A DNA stretch of 64,000 nucleotides from Gnetum montanum (lineage: Eukaryota > Streptophyta > Gnetopsida > Gnetales > Gnetaceae): NCBI GenBank assembly GCA_015680685.1, contig MNCI01001841.1, forward strand, positions 199,167-263,166. Direction: 5' to 3'. A model generated the notes under the pieces. It saw only the letters and a program-made list of their open reading frames with translations, did not search any database and had not been told where the DNA came from. The position numbers were made by a program, and so were the translations under genes. Shown one piece after another: positions 35,801 through 45,693 of the stretch (position 1 is the stretch's first letter; every line of letters begins with the position of its first letter).

Positions 35801-37371
35801 GCAGTTAGCATAAAAACATAAAAAACACAAAAAATGGCAAAGACACTTGAACATGCAATACCTACTACTTAGCTTCCCAGGCTTGTACGGTAATGGGAAT
35901 GGTAGAAGTTTAACTAAGACATCGTCAACAGTGATCGATTTAAAGTGTCAATCCCTCATCCAACTAACCAAACTCCTTGCATCTGTTGTAGACATTGGGA
36001 TATCGGGTTGGATAGGTGTCGTACTCACCCCCACATTGACCTATCATGCCTGCACGCATATTCTTAGTAGAAGAAAACTCCTGTAGGTCCATTTGTGCTA
36101 TAGTCAATACATCCGTATCGCCTTGAAGCCCTTCCTCGTCGATGTAAAACCTGGTAACGAAAGCATACCGTTAACGTTTGGCTAGCATAACAAACGTCAC
36201 ATAATGCATGGGAACATGGCTACAAAATTCACCCACCAGCACTGTAGACGGTTCCTAGTGGGTTTTGGAAGCATGTTCCCATATGACGTGCAATAAACAA
36301 TGTGTTGTAAAGATGGTAGCAACTGTACTCGGGCATACCCCAGATCCAAGCCAAATGTCTCAAATTTTTGGGGTGTTGACTGGATCCTTCTCTATACCTG
36401 CTACTAATTGCCCCATCTGTCAAATATCTCAGAACACCCCAGTTTGCCCCAGGTAACAGGGTTTCTGTTATGGTGGCCACTACTTCCTTCACTAAGTGTG
36501 AACAAATGATCACACTGAAGCGTTAAAGGAGAAATTGTAGGAACACCTGTGCTCCTTCCTTGAACTAGACCTTCTAGTCTCCCACACATCTATGGGGAGG
36601 AGGAACATGGGCCACTGGTCTGTTCACGCAGCACAGGACCCCTACAATTTCTATGACAATTAGAACTGGCCTTAGCGCTTCCCTATGCAACACAATAGCA
36701 AATGTTAGCATCATGTCCAAGTGCAATACACACATAGCGTAGCAAGAACTAGCATTTTAGCAAATATAGCATAATCCTCTTCCTATACATAGCGTAGCAA
36801 AAACATGAAGGCAATAACATAGTGAAAATAGCCTAGCATAGCAACAAAGCGATTAGCCCTAACAAAAGTGATTAACATTATACCCTGACAGAAGATGTGT
36901 CACACTGCCACATCACGCATGGCCAAACCCTCTTGAGGGTCCTACACTACGCCATTTGAAAGTCAAGTAGCTTAAATCATCCAAGTCCCTGTGGTAATGA
37001 CAACCACAGCAATGGTGGTCTAGGCGACCTTGCATGCAACTTTAGCATAGTGTTTATACATCCACCATGGCCAAAATGGCAACAACGACGGTGTAAAGGC
37101 CAAAACAATGACAACGCAATGACGGAAAACATGGATAGCTAAAACTAAATCACAAAAATGAAAGCAAAAAAAAAACAAAAATGATAACAAAAACATGAGG
37201 AAATAGAGGAAGCATAGCAGCCTACTGGGTCAACAGTGTCTCCTCCCGCACTGCAACGCATGCTTGTGTCATGTGTCCTAGGGTTTCCTTCACCTCATCA
37301 ACCTTAGCAAGCACCAAGTGTGTGCATTCCTTCTTGGGAACCATCGTCTTACTTTGCCGACTCTTTCTCAT
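32863..37371 (-). CDS. Spliced antisense gene inside element B (function unknown, degenerate)
   Basis: Minus-strand unit between protease and RT. First ATG 37,369-37,371, 127 bp after a TATA box; the first frame is 49 codons (MRKSRQSKTMVPKKE...) to TAG 37,222-37,224. Supported introns, all GT-AG: 36,151-36,236; 35,781-35,861; 34,575-34,728; 34,131-34,223; 33,874-34,016; 33,004-33,091. The frame stays open across 34,131-34,223, 33,874-34,016 and 33,004-33,091. Product features in order: LVKEVVATITETLLPGANWGVL (split here as two blocks, 36,229-36,513); DLFGVPTDGILIGSKTK (35,413-35,760), resembling retrotransposon-borne 'putative plant transposon protein' regions; a Glu-rich acidic stretch (34,224-34,574); a coiled coil with KVDLSAEVGDLKSRN (33,551-33,873); an Asp/Glu-rich tail to TGA 32,863-32,865. 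Stops at TAG/TAA probably replace CAG/CAA. Exons between 36,600 and 37,220 unresolved. Confidence 0.6.
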
Positions 37372-37497
37372 TGCTATGTCGAAACTGCCTTGCTCTCTGC
37401 TACCACAATTGCTCTACTCTCTGAAATCACTTTGTGCTATGAATGTGGGCTCTGTGCTATTACGGTGAAAATAACGAGCTTACCAAGAGTTAATCCC

Positions 37498-37505
37498 TAT
37501 TTATA
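37498..37505 (-). promoter_or_regulatory. TATA box of the antisense gene
   Basis: CTATAAATAG read on the minus strand (37,497-37,506), 127 bp before the first ATG of the antisense gene. A B-type CAGCGTAGCATGC word lies about 60 bp further upstream (about 37,567). Confidence 0.55.
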
Positions 37506-37680
37506 GCTGCAATGGTAAAAAGGGAAAACTTGTCATTCTCTCTCTCCATTTAATGTGGAGTATGTCGTGCAGCGTAGCATGCTCGCCATGACATCATAGC
37601 ACTGTTCGCATTAACACAAGTGGATCTGGGTGAAAAATCTTGGCACACTTCAAGATAACCATTTGCTTTTCCAAAAACAA

Positions 37681-38145
37681 ATATATATATATATATATAT
37701 CCAATTAGCAGTCCAAAAAGACCTTAAACTAGCAACCCTAGCGTAGTTTCAAATTTAGCAATCCGAAAAGACCTTAACCTAGCAACCCCAGCGTAGTTTC
37801 AACTTTAGCGGTCCGAAAAGACCTTAAACTAGCACTCCCAGCATATAGTTTCACTCCAGTTAGCGGTCCAAAAAGACTTTAAACTAGCAGTCTCAATCTT
37901 CTACATGTTCATGGTCCATAATGACACTAAACTAGCAGTTTCACATTTTCGCATTAACAGTTTTGTGTTTTTACACTAGCAACTTTCCATTTTATATACT
38001 AGTGGTTTTGTCTTTTACGTCTAGGCAGTCCACAATGACACTAAACTAGCAGCCTCGCATTTGCACATTGGCAGTTTTGCATTTTTAGCAGTTTTGCATC
38101 TTTGTGTCTTAGCAGTTCGCCATGACCTTAAACTAGCGAATTTTA
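37681..38145 (+). repeat. (AT)n run and GACCTTAAACTAGCA words, second part of the B spacer
   Basis: 37,681-37,701 is an (AT)n microsatellite. From about 37,705 to 38,140 come repeats of TCCAAAAAGACCTTAAACTAGCAACC, shorter toward the end (ACACTAAACTAGCAG), about ten in all. They lie upstream of the antisense-gene promoter and before RT. Confidence 0.75.
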
Positions 38146-38284
38146 GCCTTGCATTATACTCTACTGATTACATCTCATTGTTGTTTTGCAAATTTTCACT
38201 ATACACGATTGTTACCAATAGGTACCTCTTAACCAGACTTTCATCTCATTTTGGCAAGTTGAGCGAAAATGAAAATCCGTCGTG

Positions 38285-38311
38285 ATCTCTCTTCGCCTCT
38301 AACTTTAGCAA
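38285..38311 (+). promoter_or_regulatory. Candidate 3' splice site before RT of element B
   Basis: A pyrimidine-rich TCTCTCTTCGCCTCTAACTTTAG followed by CAAG, with AG at 38,307-38,308, 75 bp before the ATG at 38,383. Legume Ogre elements have a gag-pol intron between protease and RT; this would be its acceptor here. The matching donor after protease was not identified in B, because A is inserted nearby. Confidence 0.35.
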
Positions 38312-38382
38312 GTCCACATGTCAAGCTCGTGAGACAACTAAACCCAAAACTAATAGACTAGGAATCACCCACAGTTAACACC

Positions 38383-39484
38383 ATGGCATCCTTAGAAACA
38401 TCCCCAAACTGGCCTAAGCACCTGGTCCGAACCCTAGATTTAGAGGCTAGGGATGTAACTAAGGACCCTCTCATCGAGATGCCTATGACCACATCCAAAC
38501 GAGGAAGTAAAAACGTTAAAACTTAGTTTCCTCCTAGATTTGCAGATGCACAAAGATGTAGCCAAGATTCTGCAAGACAACATTGAAGTCTTTACATGGT
38601 CATACAACAACATGTCGGGTTTAAACCCGAGGCTGATACACCACAACATCGTCTTAGACCCATGCATGAAAGCAGTCAAGCAAAAAGCTCGTAAGGTTAA
38701 ACCAGAGATGGCACTACCCATACTGGATGAAATCACCAAGCTATATCAAGCTGGTTTCATCCGTGCAGTTGATTACTCAGAATGGGTGTCCAACATTGTT
38801 GTAGTTTCTAAGAAAATGGGAGGAATACGAATTTGTATAGACTTCCCGGATCTGAACAAGGCAACGATCAAAGACGATTTCCCACATCCAAGCATCGATC
38901 AACTCATTAACACTACGGCTGGTCATGCTCTGTTATCCTTCATGGATGGTTTCTCCGACTACAACCAAATTCGCATTAACCCGGAGCATTAGTTAACAAC
39001 AACCTTCATGACCCCATGGGGTACCTTTTGTTACACTATGATGCCTTTCGAGCTCAAAAACGCTAGAGCAACTTACTAGCCAGCCATGACCTACATCTTT
39101 AGCAACTACATCCTAGAAACACTGAAAAACTACATGGATGATATAGTGGTCAAGTCCAAAGAATCTGTTGATCATCCACAAGATCTAGGGGTAGTCCTCA
39201 AGTGTTTTCAAATGCATGATTTGCTCCTCAATCCTAAGAAGTGTGTCTTCAGGGTGAGAACCGGACACATGTTAGGGTTTGTAGCATCGGAGGCCAAGAT
39301 ACGAGTGGACCCTAACAAAGTTAAGGCCATCGTCAACCTGGCACCTCCTACAAACCTTAAAGAATTACGCGGGTTGCAAGGTAGGGTACAATTCATCCGA
39401 AGATTTATAGCAAAGCTAACTGAAAAGTTACACCCCATGCAACATCTTCTAAAGAAAGGGGTTAACTTCGAATGGACAACTTAG
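38383..39484 (+). pseudogene. Reverse transcriptase of element B
   Basis: MASLETSPNWPKHLVRTLD opens the segment. The RT blocks follow: FTWSYNNMSGLNPRLIHH, KARKVKPEMALPILDEITKL, GGIRICIDFPDLNKATIKDDFP, LLSFMDGFSDYNQIRI, then a TAG (38,990), TTTFMTPWGTFCYTMMPF, a second TAG, and the catalytic YMDDIVVKSKESVDH at about 39,130-39,175. It then continues with LLLNPKKCVFRV...MLGFVAS to RRFIAKLTEKLHP. Two or three stops and one frame change separate otherwise good blocks. Followed without gap by RNase H. Confidence 0.9.
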
Positions 39485-39950
39485 TGCCAACAAGCCTTTG
39501 ATGACATGAAGAAAGAGCTTTTGCACCTCCCAACTGTTTACCCACCATAGAGGGATAAGCCTTTCTTCATCTACCTTGCCATCTCTAACACATCTATCGT
39601 AGCATTGTTATGTCAGAAACGAGACAATGAATCTAAGATACTAGTGTACTATCTAAGTCATGCATTAATAGCGTATGAAGTGAAATACAACAAGGTGGAG
39701 AGAAATTTCCTTGCCTTAGTATTTGCAGTAAAAAAGTGAAGGCATTACCTATTTCGTAGAAAAATTAACATTATTCGCAAAAGCAACATACTCTGGGCTA
39801 TCATAAACAACTTGTATGAAAGTAGCAAGATAGCCCGATGGAAAGTAATAACCATGAAATTCAATTTGCATTATGTGATCCAATTGTCGATGAAGGGTCA
39901 AGCCATAGCGACGCAACTTACAGCCTCACCCGTCAACGACTAGGCGACCA
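39485..39950 (+). pseudogene. RNase H (gypsy type) of element B
   Basis: CQQAFDDMKKELLHLPTVY, then FFIYLAISNTSIVALLCQK (catalytic Asp replaced by Ala), YYLSHALIAYEVKYNKVERNFLALVFAVKK, and a decayed DQ/NP segment to about 39,900. Stops at 39,482, 39,548 and 39,738. Standard gypsy RNase H directly after RT. Confidence 0.8.
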
Positions 39951-39974
39951 TAGATCTCGAATTCCCGAACGAGC

Positions 39975-40495
39975 GTGTTAGCACTATCAACGTCGTCCCA
40001 TCGCATCTTGAAGCTACTTTACATTTCAACAGCACCTCGACCACGTGAGGAGGTAGTGCAATTGTCGTCATTACATTCCCCTCTGGGGAAATGCATCCTT
40101 TTGCTTATCATTTTACGTTCCCTTGCACAAACAACGTGGCAAAGTATGAGGGGCTACTCAGAGGCCTCTCAGCTACCCAAACACTATGCATACAACACCT
40201 AGCGATTCGTGGAGATTCACAACTAGTTGTGAATCAAATCAGCAAGGTCTATGCCTACAAAGCTACACACCTGCAACCCTACTGCGACCTAGCAAAAAGC
40301 CTACTTAAACAGTTTGCAGCTACAGATGTGCAACATGTGCCACACAACGAGAACATCGTAGCAGATGCCTTAGCCACCCTAGCACTAAATATTCCATCAC
40401 ACTTGTTTGCAAGTTTTCCAACCTCAATTACCGAGTGCACTGAGCCTATCACTCAGGCGATACACATAGCCTCTATCAACGTTGTGGATACCTAA
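39975..40495 (+). pseudogene. Second RNase H (aRH) of element B, downstream of RH
   Basis: LHFNSTSTT and GSAIVVITFPSGEMHPFAYHF start the domain (first Asp now Asn). Then TNNVAKYEGLLRGLSATQ (catalytic Glu), IRGDSQLVVNQISKVYAYK (Asp kept), and DVQHVPHNENIVADALATLAL (final Asp kept). One frame change near 40,090. This is the additional RNase H typical of Tat-lineage elements, here in the place seen in Ogre/Retand-like elements, after RH and before integrase. Confidence 0.85.
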
Positions 40496-40549
40496 GACTG
40501 ATATGCCAACATTAAAGCCTACCTACAACATGACGAACCCCCAAGTGGA

Positions 40550-41718
40550 TTGACATCTGCCCAAAGAGATGTGATCTATAAGCATGCTAGGCAATATGTG
40601 CTCCTGGGAGGCAACACCCTATGCAAGCACTCCTATGAGGGGATATTGCTAGCATGTGTGAACAAGGGGCAAGCGCAGAAGGTTGTTAATGAGGTACATG
40701 AGGGACTGTGTGGTGGACACATAGCACCTAGGGTTATGGCTGCAAAAATTAGATTCCTAGGGTACTATTGGGCTCACATGGAGCGTGACTGCTTGGCAAA
40801 AGTCAAGACGTGTGATACGTGCCAAAGATATGCAAATCTTATACACGTTTCACCTACAGAGTTGCACCCAATGCAGATCACGTGGCCTTTCTAGTGATGG
40901 AGATTAGACCTCATAGGGCCTATCATGCCCAAGTCTTCAACAGGGCATAGCTTCATCATCACAGCCACCAAGTATTTTACCAAGTGGGTGGAAGCTATTC
41001 CCCTAAGGAAAACTACATCTTAATAGATTTTCCACTTCATCTTGGATAACATCGTGACAAGGTTTGGGCTTCCGATGACTATTGTGACCGACAACGGGCC
41101 ACAGTTCAGTAGTGCAAAAACTTGAACCTTCTACAGTAATCTTGGTACTAGGTAGTCATTCTCCTCGCCATATTACCCGCAGGTGAATGGGTAGGTAGAG
41201 GCTACAAATAAGTCCATGCTCGACAACAGCAAGAGGCGATGGCATGAGCAAATCCTCTATGTGCTATGGGCATATAGGACGATGTGCAGAACTGCGACAG
41301 GTAAGACACCTTTTAGTCTTATTTATGGATCTGAACTTGTGTTACCTCTTAAGTTGCAAGTACCATCACTCCAAATGATCCTATCCAATGTCGTGAGTGA
41401 AGCCCAGAACAATGAGTCGCAGATCATCGATCTCAACTCAATAGAAGAGGAGCATGTACAACACTAGGTCGTATAGAGCATTACCTGAACAAGAAATGGC
41501 AAAAACACCATGCAAATCTACATCAATGGCCAATACAGAAGGGAGACCTCGTTCTCAAGGCTGTCCATGAGCATATGAACAAATTCTCAGCCAACTCGGA
41601 AGGTCCATACACGGTCACAAAAGCCTTTGGAAATGGGGACTTCAAGTTGGCAAACATAGACAACAATGAGTTTGCAAACCCAGTGAATCACTCATACCTC
41701 AAACCATACTACATCTGA
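40550..41718 (+). pseudogene. Integrase of element B
   Basis: Zinc domain H-H-C-C: VHEGLCGGHIAPRVMAAK...CDTCQRYANL (40,695-40,850). Core: LDLIGPIMPKSSTGHSF (first Asp), LPMTIVTDNGPQFSS (second Asp) and VEATNKS (Glu), all present but separated by stops at 40,894, 41,022, 41,126, 41,150 and 41,192. Then WAYRTMCRTATGKTP and a C-terminal QKGDLVLKA...FKLANIDNNE...YLKPYYI to TGA 41,716-41,718. Homologous to A 28,460-29,320, whose N-terminal part is deleted. No chromodomain seen. Confidence 0.88.
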
Positions 41719-41739
41719 ATGCATGGAGAAGATAAGCAA

Positions 41740-42240
41740 ACATCCTCTATGATGTAAACTAGCAAAGGTGAGCAAAAACGTCCGCTATGACATTAAACTG
41801 GCATAGCTTTACCAATGTCTGCTATGACACTAAACTAGCAAAGCTCATCTGCTATGACGTAAAACTAGCACAAACCATCTGCTACAATGTAAAACTGGCA
41901 CAGACAGTCCACTAAGACGTTAAAATAGCACAGACTATCCGCTATGACGTAAAACTGGCACAGACAGTCTGCTAGGACCTTAAACTAGTTCATCCACTAT
42001 TTGCTACAACGAAAAACTAGCACAATGGCCTGCTAGGACTTTAAACTAGCATAGAATCAGTCTACTGAGATCTTAAACTAGCACAGCGGTCTACTAGGAC
42101 CTTAAACTAGCATGGGGAACGTCCGCTATGACGTTAAACTAGCACATATGGTCTGCTAGGACCTTAAACTAGCATGGTGGTCTGCTGGGACCTTAAACCA
42201 GCACACCATGCTCTACCAAGACCTTAAACTAGGTTTGCAG
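41740..42240 (+). repeat. GACCTTAAACTAGCA tandem words after integrase of element B
   Basis: About thirteen repeats at 35-40 bp spacing of the form TCTGCTAGGACCTTAAACTAGCACA, with GACGTAAAACTGGCA variants. The counterpart in A is 29,335-29,715. Shares the core TTAAACTAGC with the PR-RT spacers. Confidence 0.85.
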
Positions 42241-43619
42241 CACGTCCCCAGCATGCACCTACACTAGCACACATCAAGAAAGCGTGCACAATGCCGACAT
42301 GGGGTGGGACGTTGTAGTTCCAGAATGTAGTTCACGACATGATGAAAAATCAATCTGGAACATATGCAATGTCGTTGCTCTTGGCATCTTGCAGATCCTT
42401 CAGAGATGTCATATGACATCTGACTGACCCTCTGGACCTACTGTCACCACAGCCCATCGCTTTAACAGTAGTTCCTTGACCAGTGCCTGCTGCTGGAGTT
42501 TTAGCAGTATTGTGGCCCAGCCACAATATTGTTACCCTCCAGCCCCCTGCCAACACCTAAGCTCAAACAACGTTTAGCTGTGGGCTAGCCAATCCCACAA
42601 CTGAACTAAGAATGCATGCCTTCAGCAAGGATTCCTGAGCATCTGCGTTCATAGCAACTCCTAGCATCCTCAATGCCAACCTCTCCACATTGATGCTGCC
42701 AAAGCCAATGCTGGCCTTCCTACTTTGGACATCACACACCAGCAAAGATGTCCATAGCTTCAATAACATCTACAACGAGCAAGGACTTTGCCTTCATTTT
42801 GCATCATAGTTGTTTCTCCTGGTTTTCTTTCTGTTGTGTTTGCAGGACGCATACCAGGGGGATGCTGGCCAGAGGTGTGCTTCTCCATAGAAGCAGGACC
42901 CTACATCATTCCAAGGCATTCGTCTTGACTAGCTTAGCTACTTTGAAGTTCACATCCTGTTCCTCCCCTTTACCTTCCTTATCTTACTCCTTACACTCAC
43001 GATCCACTCTCTCCTCTCTTTCATAAGCTTTTCCCAACACCTGTCAAGCCCTTCCACATGCTCAACCACAAAGTTCATGATGTGCGTAACACAACTCGCC
43101 ACATGGAAAATATCTGTAGGTAGGTTAAAGCCCCATGTGGATGTAACACAACTCATCCTGGGAAAGAAAACATTTGTCTTGTAGTCACCAAGTTGTTTGC
43201 AGATGTAAAAGGTAAAACAGCAAAGGCAAAAGTGTAAGAGAGCAAAAGCTCACATGCAAAAAAAATGTGCCTAAAACAAATGGCACATAAGCTATTTCGC
43301 ACACCCACTCTCCCTAAGCATTCCAATGAGAGGTCAAAGGTCAATAAAAGAAAAGATGACCATGCAAACAACTCCCTCACGAGCACTCTGATGAGGGACC
43401 CTACCAAGTTTCGTCTTTACCCTTTTCCTGAGCCTCCTCCCTTCCCGCTTAACCTTTCCCTTCTCCCACGTAACCAATGCAACACTCTCAAAGTACAGCT
43501 AAGCGACATCTTAACAATCAGTGAAGAGCAATGTTGGCATTTTTGCTTTCTGTGGTGTTTCGTATTCTTTGTTGATGTCTCTCAAGTCCATCCTCCATAC
43601 GTCGATAAAGAGGGACCAA
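42241..43619 (+). other. 3' non-coding region and polypurine tract of element B
   Basis: No gene seen. Two GTAACACAACTC motifs at about 43,084 and 43,142, shared with A. The polypurine tract GATAAAGAGGGACC (about 43,604-43,617) is immediately before the LTR. An open frame at 43,265-43,888 crosses into the LTR and has no recognised domain, so I do not call it. Confidence 0.7.
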
Positions 43620-45438
43620 TGAAACACCCTAAATTTTCAAGGTATTCTTGCTTCACTAGGTCTTTGCAATTCAGGCAACGTCATGTCACTTCGGCAAGAA
43701 ATGGATGCTCTAAGTTTAGGTTGTCCAGCTTGGCAAGTTTTCTGGCTAGGTATTTCATCGAGCTGATAGCCTACTTAGAAACAATGCAAAGAGTTATCGG
43801 TGATGCTCAAGATTCGCGAAACAATTTCACAAGTTTTCTAGCCAAAGAGTTTGCTATGCTATGTAGCGTAGCAGGCTTTAGGAGATAGTTGTTTAGGCAA
43901 TCAACTGTAAATTGTTGCAAGACAAGGTGCTACGCTACGCAGCGTAGCATAGCGTAGCGAGAGCAAGACAGGAAGGCTCAGCTTACTCAGTGATTTCAAT
44001 TGCACTCAGTTAGCACCTTTGGCCTTCGAAACCAATTTCTTTGCTCAGCTCCAAGTCCTTCAGCAATTGCTCCTTCCATCAAAAAGTAGCAAATTCAACG
44101 AAAAGCAGGCCATGTTGGCTGCTACACTATGTTACGCTACATAGTGTAGCACAGCGTAGCAACTTTGTGGGAGCGACAAAAGGCATCTCAAAGTGCATGA
44201 TCAGTAAGTTCGCAAGTTTCACGTTGCAGAGAGCAAAGGTTGTAGATTGTTAGCATTTTTGTGATTAAGACCAACTACTACGCTACGTAGCATAGCACGA
44301 TGTAGCAAATATGCAAAATCAGTTAGAGCACTTCAAAGATTTCCAGCACATGCAATAGGTCCCAACGAAAGTTTCTGCCTCAAACTGGTGGCTATGCTAT
44401 GCTATGCCAACATGTTATGCTCTAAAGCATAGCATGACGTAGAAAGTTGCTATGCTACGCTGACATGCTACACTCCAAAGCGTAGCACAACGTAGCAGGC
44501 AGCTATGCTACATCGATGCATCTCCTTGCATAGCAAGTTGATACGCTACGCCACATGCTACGCTACAAAGCATAGCATAGCGTAGTAGGTAGCTACTCTA
44601 CATCAATGCACTTCATCTATTTGCGTCCTTGGCACACATCTCCAAATTCTAACAATGTAATTACAGCATGGTAGGCTCATTAATTAGCCCTGCATGTCCA
44701 TGTAGCATAGACACATCAACACGGGCCCAGGACACGTGGCATCCAAACTGCATCTTTTGCATGCTCTTGGCCCTATAAATACCCCGATGAGCAATGCTCA
44801 AAGGGTTGGTTGGTGGATTGGTTGGCTAGCAAGCAAAAAGTCGATTAGCAAGTTGACAAGTTGGCAAGTTAGCACTTTTGCAAGTTAAAAAACTGGTAAT
44901 CTTAAGCATTGAAAACATTCTGTTTGGCATTGTAAACAGTTAGCACCCCCGTTTCGCATTCTGTTTTTCTCTTTACCACTATCTTTGTAGCATTTTACAT
45001 TGTTAACTCCTGAGTCCATGTTCAAGCACACAGCTGTCTTACTCTAAACATCTTGGTTACTTTTTGGATCTCTGCACTTCCCAGCGTTGTGCAACTGATT
45101 GCATCTACCTTGATAGAGTGAAGTCATAATCTTGAAGTGGTGCATTTTCCTAACTGCATTTTACTTTACTTTCCTGCTTATCATTGCATTTTACATCATT
45201 TTTCGCCCCTTGCGTTTAAAGATCATTTTTATTTTATGCTGTAAATCTTGTTTTCAAATCATATGTTTGCAAAAGGTTATAGTAACACCGACTAAGTCCT
45301 TGTCTAATCGACTAGATCGTTCAGGGCACCCAATTTCCATTTCTATCCAGCACGGCCCTCGCGTGGATCCAGGGTTAGGATTATCACAACCGACGACCTC
45401 TCGGTGTTTTCTAGCTGTCGACGTTTTCGATCGCTACA
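43620..45438 (+). repeat. 3' LTR of element B
   Basis: 1,819 bp, starting TGAAACACCCTAAATTTTC and ending GCTACA. TATA box CCCTATAAATACCCC at about 44,770. The U3 word array is at about 43,850-44,610. Right flank ATAGG is the imperfect partner of ATTGG at 16,144. Confidence 0.9.
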
Positions 45439-45561
45439 ATAGGAGACGCCTACATAGGATTGAGTACTCCTAACTTTGTCTTCATCATCATATATGGCGT
45501 TGGTTCTCCAATGAATTGCCTCACTAATTGTTGTGTTGTCATAGTCTTGTGAGAGAGACAT
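45439..45561 (-). pseudogene. Gag of element C, N-terminal portion
   Basis: ATG 45,559-45,561 opens MSLSQDYDNTTISEAIHW and runs open to the element B boundary. It continues in frame at 16,148 once B and one TSD copy are removed. It lies 133 bp after the 5' LTR of C on the minus strand. A longer open frame to 45,343 reads into the B LTR and is not real. Confidence 0.8.
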
Positions 45562-45673
45562 TGTTATGAATTGTGTGTGACTTATTTGTAATTAGTTCCT
45601 TGCTAAAAGATATATCTTCAAAGTTTCATTACAACGATCTTGGATGATGTAACTAATCTAAATAACTAGCACC

Positions 45674-45693
45674 ATGCCCAACAACGGTGCTAA
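45674..45693 (-). promoter_or_regulatory. Primer binding site of element C (tRNA-Asp type, decayed)
   Basis: Minus strand directly after the 5' LTR reads TTAGCACCGTTGTTGGGCAT. It aligns with TGGCGCCGTTGCCGGGGAT, the PBS common to Athila and many Tat elements. The differences are mostly C-to-T or G-to-A. Confidence 0.7.

Larger units (their letters stand above)
16149..45438 (+). mobile_element. Element B: Tat/Ogre-like gypsy element hosting element A and an antisense gene
   Basis: Plus orientation. 5' LTR 16,149-18,026, PBS at about 18,032, gag 18,419-21,320, protease 21,365-22,170, then element A, then spacer, antisense gene, spacer, RT-RH-aRH-IN 38,383-41,718, a 1.9-kb 3' region, and 3' LTR 43,620-45,438. 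Target duplication ATTGG (16,144-16,148) versus ATAGG (45,439-45,443), one mismatch. Without A it is about 19 kb, in the size class of Ogre elements. LTRs differ at about 29 of the first 240 bp. The zinc-knuckle pattern CxxH-x4-GH with aRH after RH places it in the Tat lineage. Confidence 0.9.

Noticed and set aside
43265-43888. 207-codon plus frame before and inside the B 3' LTR
   Set aside because: It crosses the polypurine tract and LTR start and has no domain; chance frame.
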